From Acidobacteriaceae bacterium (GTDB lineage Bacteria; Acidobacteriota; Terriglobia; Terriglobales; Acidobacteriaceae), in assembly GCA_903642265.1 (NCBI GenBank), contig CAHJWN010000034.1, positions 1 through 40,298 of the forward strand: a stretch of DNA of 40,298 nucleotides, read 5' to 3'. Positions 35,455 through 40,298 of the stretch are shown one piece after another. Each line of letters starts with the position of its first letter. Position 1 is the first letter of the stretch. The notes beneath the pieces are model-generated. The model did no database searches. It had not been told where the DNA came from and saw only the letters and a program-made list of their open reading frames with translations. A program made the position numbers and the translations under genes.

Positions 35455-36618
35455 ATGCGCGTCGTCCAGGCAGTCTTTGGCGTCTTTCATCACTTCGAGC
35501 TCGCCCACCAGCTCCATCGTCGCCACCATCTGCAACGCATCTATTCCACTTTCCCCTGGGCACGGCTGAAACGCGAAGGACTTCCACACGATCTCGTCCG
35601 CACCTTTCCGATCCTGAATACGACGGAGTACCTAATGACGCGCACCGGCCGTGTACCTGCTTCGATCACAGCGAAAATCGCTTCCTGGAACGCACTCGCC
35701 TTCGACCGCTACACCGCCTCAAAGATCGCAGACGAAAAGTGCGACGCCTTCATTGCCATCTCAGGCGCAGGCCTCGTCACCGGCGCACGTGTTCAAAAAG
35801 AGGGCGGCATCTTCATCTGCGATCGAGGCTCAACCCATCAACGCTTCCAGGAAGCGGTCGTCCTTGAAGAATACAAACGGTGGGCTGTTCCCCCTCCGAT
35901 CGCCAAGCCGCACATCACCTTACGCGAAGAAGCTATCTACGCGCAGGCCGACGCAATCACCGTACCATCGGCCACCGCAAAACGCTCTTTCATCCAGATG
36001 GGAGTCTCCGGGGATAGAGTCCATGTGGTTCCGTACGGCGTTCGCCTCGACAAGTTTGTGCCAATGGACGCCAGGCCGACATCCGGCATCTTCAATCTGC
36101 TCTTCGCGGGCGCTGTGAGCCTACGTAAAGGCATCCCTTACCTTCTCGAAGCCTTTGCACTCCTCAACCATCCGCACAAGCACCTCACTGTTGTCGGCAG
36201 CATTGCGCCGGACATGCGCCCACTTCTGGCGCGGCTTCCCACAAAGGATGTCACCTTCACCGGCTCCATCGCTCAATCTGAGCTGGCAAGGATGATGGCC
36301 AGCAGTGACGCTCTCGTACTCCCCAGCGTTGAAGAGGGGCTCGCTCTCGTGCAGGGTCAAGCGATGGCCTGTGGCTGCCCTGTTATCGCGACCGTCGCAA
36401 CCGGGGCCGAAGATCTATTCGCAAGTGAAACAGAGGGCTTCATTATTCCCGATCGGGACACGAACGCCCTTGCCGCTCGAATGCAGCAACTCGCCGACGA
36501 CCCTGCCCTGCAGCGCCGCATGTCGGACGCTGCTCTCATGCATGTCCGGTCACTGGGCGGCTGGGACACCTATGGCGACCGCTGGGACGCGCTGCTGCAC
36601 AAGTTGACAGCGAAGTAG
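35455..36618 (+). CDS. Glycosyltransferase family 4 (GT-B fold)
   Basis: 387 aa. An N-terminal Rossmann domain holds DAFIAISGAGLVTG, and the C-terminal domain holds VPYGVRLDKF, LLFAGAVSLRKGIPYLLEAF, VTFTGSIAQSELARMMASSD and the donor-binding EEGLALVQGQAMACGCPVIAT. In the EX7E pair Glu294 is present but the second position is Gln302. It transfers a sugar from a nucleotide sugar to an unknown acceptor. The coupling to DUF2252 suggests a shared substrate or shared pathway. A clear terminator follows. Confidence 0.9.
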   Translation: MRVVQAVFGVFHHFELAHQLHRRHHLQRIYSTFPWARLKREGLPHDLVRTFPILNTTEYLMTRTGRVPASITAKIASWNALAFDRYTASKIADEKCDAFIAISGAGLVTGARVQKEGGIFICDRGSTHQRFQEAVVLEEYKRWAVPPPIAKPHITLREEAIYAQADAITVPSATAKRSFIQMGVSGDRVHVVPYGVRLDKFVPMDARPTSGIFNLLFAGAVSLRKGIPYLLEAFALLNHPHKHLTVVGSIAPDMRPLLARLPTKDVTFTGSIAQSELARMMASSDALVLPSVEEGLALVQGQAMACGCPVIATVATGAEDLFASETEGFIIPDRDTNALAARMQQLADDPALQRRMSDAALMHVRSLGGWDTYGDRWDALLHKLTAK

Positions 36619-36682
36619 ATCCATCTACAAGACTCCGTCTCTCCAGGAGGCCAAAGATGAGCATACGAATGCAGCTTCCAAA

Positions 36683-36718
36683 CGCGCAAAAGCCGACCAC
36701 GTGGGCCGGCTTTGCGCG
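36683..36718. terminator. Bidirectional terminator between the GT4 and BamD-like genes
   Basis: CGCGCAAAAGCCG (36683-36695) pairs with CGGCTTTGCGCG (36707-36718) with one bulged A. The centre ACCACGTGGGC can add a short CC/GG stem. It lies between convergent genes. Confidence 0.78.
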
Positions 36719-36735
36719 CATTGATCTTCACGGGC

Positions 36736-38568
36736 CTAGAACGGGTTGACCTTGGCGAGACCCTTTTTCTTTTTGTGCTTGCTCGAAGACTCGTCGTTCT
36801 TATCGAACTCCGGCTTGCCCTTCTTGCCATTTGCGGGAGCAGCAGCAGCCGGTGGTGCCTGTCCCGGAGCGATGTCGTTCACCGTATCCGGAGCCGCCGG
36901 TGCCTTCTCAATCGCTGGTAGCGGCGCAGTATTGTCCGGACCAACCGCCTTCATTCCGTCCACAGGAGCGGTCGTCGATGGCGAAACAATCTCGATCCCG
37001 GCTGAAGCTCCCAACCCGCCGCCTGACGCGCCACTCGCGGTCGGGGCTACCGTCATTACCGCTGAAGACGCCCCACTTGCGTCCGCCGTGGGCACATCGT
37101 TCAACGACAGCGGTGCCGATGGCGTCGGTGCCGAAACCCCGGCCGTACCCGTACCAGGAGCCGGGATTGATGGACTTCCTGAACCGTCTGTAGCCGCAGC
37201 AGCGGTATCTTCGACTGCTGCCGGTCGGGGCGCGTTCGGATTCATTGCAAGTTGGAAGTCTTTCACGATCTTCCGCGTCACATCCGGAGCCACCGTGGCC
37301 TTTGGATCAACCAACGTGGGCTCGCCTGTCTTTGCCGCCGTTACTACGTCCGGCGTGTGAAAGACCAGCAGCTTCGCGCGATCAGTGATCCGATACTGTG
37401 CGCGGCTGTTTTCGAGTGCCTCACTTGCGGCAATCTGCTCTGCAGTGGGTTTTGGCATTGGCACGTTCATCGACGCTAGACGGTCACGCGCATCTTCCAC
37501 GTTCTTCGATGCGGCGTGGTCCGTAACGACCTTTGTGTACGCCGCGATTGCTTCGTCATCGTAGATCTTTTCCAGCCGTGCCTTGCCTGCTTCCGGCAGC
37601 TTCAGCGTGCGTACGTATTTCGCCTCGGCCTCGTAGCCATCGCCAAGACCAATCAGCGCGTCATCCATATGGCTGTACTGCGGATACGTATCGATCACGG
37701 TCTGGTAGCGAGCGATTGTGGCTGGCCAGTTGCTATGTGTTGCATAGAAAGCTGCGATATAGCTTTCGCGAGTCGCCAGCACCTCCTGCACCTCACGCAA
37801 CCGCTGCTTCGCATCCGGGACCAAGGTCGAGTCAGGGAATTGCTGCAGCATCGTCCGATATTCCGCCTCGGCGTGAACAGCCTTGGCATAGTCGCGATCC
37901 GGCTTGTCCATCTGGCGGAAGTAAATATCACCTACCCGCATCTGCGCTTCGGCAGCCTCGGGTGCATTCGGGAAGAACGTGATGAAGTCCTTGTACTCCT
38001 GTTCCGCCTGCGTGAGCGCCGCAGTGCCGCCCTCCTTGTACCAGGAATCGGCAATCGCCAGCTTGGCGCGCATCTGGTACTGCGTATCGGGGTAGGTGTT
38101 CAGCAGCGTCTGCAGGTCGAGCCGTGCCAGATCGAACCGCCCGTGCTTGGTTGCATCGACAGCCTTATCGTAAAGCTGCTTATCCGGCAGCTTCGCATCC
38201 TGCCCAGCGAGCGGATTATCCTTCTTCGTCTTCTTGAACGAGGCTCGCGTGTCTTTCGACTGCACAACGCGGTTTGATTTCTTGCCATCTTCCTTCTTCT
38301 CGGCCTTCTCCTTCTTCTTCTCGGCCTTACTTGCCGGCAACTGCTTTGCCGGTGAGGAGATGGTCTCGGTCGGCACCTGCGCTGGGGCCGTCGCTGCCGG
38401 AGCCTGGGTCGTATCCTGGGTTGCATCCTGCGCCCGGGCCACGATCGAACTGGAAAGAAGACCGGCCACCACCGCGCCAGCAAGCGCTGCAGCACGAAGG
38501 CTGGGGAAAAAAGCCTGCGTCATTGAGAGCGCCCTCGGTAGGGCTATAGAAGACTTGAAACGCATCAT
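36736..38568 (-). CDS. BamD/YfiO-like TPR protein with long low-complexity tail
   Basis: 610 aa. After a signal-peptide-like segment (Met16 to ARA-Q at about 47) and a Lys-rich linker, tetratricopeptide-type repeats fill about 130-370: QLYDKAVDATKHGRFDLARLDL, then YKDFITFFPNAPEAAEAQMRVG, then YRTMLQQFPDSTLVPDAKQRL, matching BamD, the outer-membrane assembly factor. Beyond residue about 400 it is Ala/Pro/Ser/Thr-rich and ends in a Lys cluster (KHKKKKGLAKVNPF). BamD is normally a lipoprotein of about 245 residues; here I see no Cys at all, so no lipid anchor. GGAG precedes the MetMet at 38568; Met16 (38523) with GAGGG is an alternative start. Confidence 0.82.
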   Translation of the reverse strand: MMRFKSSIALPRALSMTQAFFPSLRAAALAGAVVAGLLSSSIVARAQDATQDTTQAPAATAPAQVPTETISSPAKQLPASKAEKKKEKAEKKEDGKKSNRVVQSKDTRASFKKTKKDNPLAGQDAKLPDKQLYDKAVDATKHGRFDLARLDLQTLLNTYPDTQYQMRAKLAIADSWYKEGGTAALTQAEQEYKDFITFFPNAPEAAEAQMRVGDIYFRQMDKPDRDYAKAVHAEAEYRTMLQQFPDSTLVPDAKQRLREVQEVLATRESYIAAFYATHSNWPATIARYQTVIDTYPQYSHMDDALIGLGDGYEAEAKYVRTLKLPEAGKARLEKIYDDEAIAAYTKVVTDHAASKNVEDARDRLASMNVPMPKPTAEQIAASEALENSRAQYRITDRAKLLVFHTPDVVTAAKTGEPTLVDPKATVAPDVTRKIVKDFQLAMNPNAPRPAAVEDTAAAATDGSGSPSIPAPGTGTAGVSAPTPSAPLSLNDVPTADASGASSAVMTVAPTASGASGGGLGASAGIEIVSPSTTAPVDGMKAVGPDNTAPLPAIEKAPAAPDTVNDIAPGQAPPAAAAPANGKKGKPEFDKNDESSSKHKKKKGLAKVNPF

Positions 38569-38691
38569 GCATCAACTCCATCTGCCCGCGCGCGTGGCGC
38601 GGAAACATATCTCGTATTCTAAACTTCCCTCGCCTATTGTGCCTGCCCGAGACTGGGTGAGCCCTCTACAAGCGACCGCTCCATCTTTCGT

Positions 38692-39375
38692 CTACTCCTC
38701 GACTTCAACTCTCGCCTCGGCCGCCCTTGCAGCCTCAAGAAAGCTCTTCGCGTTTGCCTCAGCTCCGCCAGCTCCAAAGATTGCCGATCCGGCAACGAGC
38801 ATCTCCGCTCCTGCTTCTACGACCTGCCCCACCGTATCGTGAGCCACGCCGCCATCCACCTCAATGCGGAAGTCCAGGTTCATCTCGTGCCGCAGCTCCG
38901 CCAAGTACATCATCTTTTCGAGCGCAAACGGCAGAAACTTCTGTCCACCGAACCCCGGGTTCACGCTCATCACTAGAACATGGTGCACCATCGGCAGGAC
39001 TTCAATCAGCATGTCGACCGGCGTTGCGGGATTGAGCACCACCCCTGGGCGCATCCCATGGTCCGCGATCAGCTGCAGCGTCCGATGCAGATGCCTGCAG
39101 ACCTCCTGGTGGACAGAGATCATGTTTGCGCCAGCCTCGGCAAATGCCGGGATGAAGTCATCCGGCTTCTCGATCATCAGGTGGCAATCGAGCGGCAGCT
39201 TCGTCACCCGCCGGATCGCTTTCACCACCGGCGGTCCGAACGTTATATTCGGCACGAAGTGGCCGTCCATCACATCGACGTGGACGATCGTTCCGCCGCC
39301 GCGCTCGGCCGCTGCGATCTCGTCCGCAAGATGTGCAAAGTCTGCCGCCAACACCGAAAATGCCAGTTCAACCAT
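38692..39375 (-). CDS. rpe: Ribulose-phosphate 3-epimerase
   Basis: Interconverts ribulose 5-phosphate and xylulose 5-phosphate in the pentose-phosphate pathway. 227 aa, normal length. SVLAADF is at 7-13; VHVDVMDGHFVPNITFGP is at 31-48 with metal ligands His32 and Asp34; LDCHLMIEKP contains His65; SVNPGFGGQKF and IEVDGGV complete the site. The ATG at 39375 is used because AAAGGA lies upstream and the family sequence starts there. In the longer frame to 39396 no ribosome site is seen. It lies between the BamD-like and BI-1 genes on the same strand. Confidence 0.95.
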   Translation of the reverse strand: MVELAFSVLAADFAHLADEIAAAERGGGTIVHVDVMDGHFVPNITFGPPVVKAIRRVTKLPLDCHLMIEKPDDFIPAFAEAGANMISVHQEVCRHLHRTLQLIADHGMRPGVVLNPATPVDMLIEVLPMVHHVLVMSVNPGFGGQKFLPFALEKMMYLAELRHEMNLDFRIEVDGGVAHDTVGQVVEAGAEMLVAGSAIFGAGGAEANAKSFLEAARAAEARVEVEE

Positions 39376-39466
39376 AGCCTTTGTTCCTTTCAACATCTAC
39401 CGGCAAAGTGTACCAGCGGGCCTCGCGGACCCAGCCACACACTGGCAGTTCTGACGGGCAAATCCG

Positions 39467-40132
39467 CTAGTCGCGGCGGCGGCCTCCGCCGAAGAGTTGA
39501 AGGACGGCAAGGAAGATATTGATTGCGTCGAGATAGATGGAAAGCGAGAGCGTCACGGCGGATTGGCCATCGCCGCCGGCGCGAATGCGGGCGAAGTCGC
39601 CGATGGTGAGCAGAGTGAAGATGCCGAGCGTCAGCCAGGAGTAAGTGTCGGGCGAGAGAAAGTGGAAGAACATGCTGGCGATGCCGGCCAGCACGAGGAG
39701 AATCAGCGCGGCGAAGCCGATGCCGGCAATGCGACGGTAGTTGACCTGAAAGAGATAGGCGACGCATCCCATGGCGGCCATGCCGAGGCCGGTGGTGGCG
39801 GCGGCGCGGAAGACAACGTCAGGGCCAACGGTGCGGACGTAATGGTGGATGAGCGGCGCGATCTCCCAGCCCATGAAGAAGGTGAGGGCGAGGAAGAGGC
39901 CGAGCGCCAGGAGGGGGTTGGCTCGGCGGGCGGCGCTGATGGCGAAGATGAGGACAAAGACGGCAATCAGACCCGGCAGGGTGCTCCAGGCCGGGGCCGT
40001 GGCGACTCCGAGGGCGGTGATGAGGAAGCCGAGCGAGGTGATGCCGAGGACCTTCGAGAGGAGCGAGGCGGTCTCTTCGCGGGGGATGTCGATGGTGGTT
40101 GGGGAGTACTGGTTGGCGCGGAAGGTGTTCAT
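39467..40132 (-). CDS. Bax inhibitor-1/YccA-family membrane protein
   Basis: 221 aa with about seven hydrophobic helices from residue 25 to 215. BI-1 features include ETASLLSKVLGITSLGFLITALG at the first helix, LFLALTFFMGWEIAPLIHHY, and the final ALSIYLDAINIFL-type block (LSLSIYLDAINIFLAVLQLF) with the conserved Asp. Family members are pH-sensitive calcium leak channels or FtsH regulators; which applies here is not known. GGAG lies 7 nt before the ATG. The reading frame has no stop upstream to the window edge, but there is no earlier start codon and the protein is full length. Confidence 0.93.
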   Translation of the reverse strand: MNTFRANQYSPTTIDIPREETASLLSKVLGITSLGFLITALGVATAPAWSTLPGLIAVFVLIFAISAARRANPLLALGLFLALTFFMGWEIAPLIHHYVRTVGPDVVFRAAATTGLGMAAMGCVAYLFQVNYRRIAGIGFAALILLVLAGIASMFFHFLSPDTYSWLTLGIFTLLTIGDFARIRAGGDGQSAVTLSLSIYLDAINIFLAVLQLFGGGRRRD

Positions 40133-40298
40133 TTTTGGCTCCAGCGGCGGTTTAGGCTCGCTGAGTATTAGACGCGCAGTGGGGGTGGTTCGATCTTTGC
40201 GGAGGAGAAGAGTATGTCTAGGTAGTTTTGTCGAGGTGGGCGCGGACGTGGCGATGGCTAAGCTTGGCGCAAGGAGTTTAGCTGAAGCTTTTGCCTTT
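40133..40298. other. Right-edge intergenic stretch
   Basis: 166 bp upstream of the BI-1 gene. No gene, tRNA or clear hairpin is seen. It should contain the promoter of the BI-1 gene, but no convincing -10/-35 pair was found. Confidence 0.5.

Noticed and set aside
37516..38277. Plus-strand frame of 253 codons opposite the BamD-like gene
   Set aside because: Reverse-frame shadow of the TPR region; composition is Arg/Leu-rich without a known fold.
39497..40171. Plus-strand Gly/Glu/Asp-rich frame opposite the BI-1 gene
   Set aside because: Low-complexity antisense frame caused by GC-rich codons of a membrane protein.
40133..40298. BI-1 frame open to the window edge, as if a fusion
   Set aside because: No ATG, GTG or TTG upstream in frame, and the ATG at 40132 has GGAG and a full-length family product.
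1..40298. CRISPR arrays, tRNAs, insertion sequences, prophage remnants
   Set aside because: No regularly spaced direct repeats, cloverleaf sequences, transposase motifs or phage genes were found on reading both strands.

Overview
The window looks like a piece of a free-living acidobacterial chromosome, probably class Terriglobia (Granulicella/Terriglobus/Edaphobacter type). This is inferred from high GC, a secreted VWFA-related protein with a glycine-rich insertion, many Sec signal peptides on sugar-active and hydrolytic enzymes, and a DUF4097/LiaF-like envelope gene set. It was not tested by database search. Nearly every base is assigned to about 34 genes. I see no tRNA, rRNA, CRISPR array, insertion sequence, phage gene or integration site.

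Layout. 1-2.2 kb: miaA (cut by the left edge) and a glycine C-acetyltransferase, ending at a two-way terminator. 2.3-7.5 kb, minus strand: a run read from 7481 down, made of a zinc-ribbon membrane protein, pyrR, pyrB, pyrC, a VWA protein and CsbD. 7.6-15 kb: a plant-polysaccharide block with a secreted GH3 glycosidase, L-arabinose isomerase, an L-fucose-dehydrogenase-like SDR, secreted aldose 1-epimerase and a secreted SGNH esterase. 15-19.4 kb: ndk, SelO, and a secreted esterase translationally coupled to a small membrane-anchored protein. 19.6-24.6 kb: a two-unit M16 metalloprotease and sucCD. 24.7-28.2 kb: trpD, a YbjQ-like protein, a VOC protein, thymidine kinase and exported Cu/Zn superoxide dismutase.

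28.3-33.2 kb holds the most system-like unit: an ECF sigma factor, a ZAS-type anti-sigma factor with one membrane helix, a B-box/LiaF-like membrane protein, and a LiaF-like/DUF4097 protein whose tail carries 11-residue repeats. The genes touch or overlap, so they probably form one envelope-stress regulon operon. 33.2-36.6 kb: a DUF3224 protein, then a small TTG-start gene, a DUF2252 kinase-fold protein and a GT4 glycosyltransferase in a tight row. 36.7-40.1 kb, minus strand: a BamD-like TPR protein without a lipobox, ribulose-phosphate epimerase, and a Bax-inhibitor-1 family membrane protein.

Most convergent gene pairs are separated by a strong symmetric hairpin. Start codons were moved inward wherever a Shine-Dalgarno sequence, signal peptide or family alignment argued against the longest frame. 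Those cases are noted in the entries.
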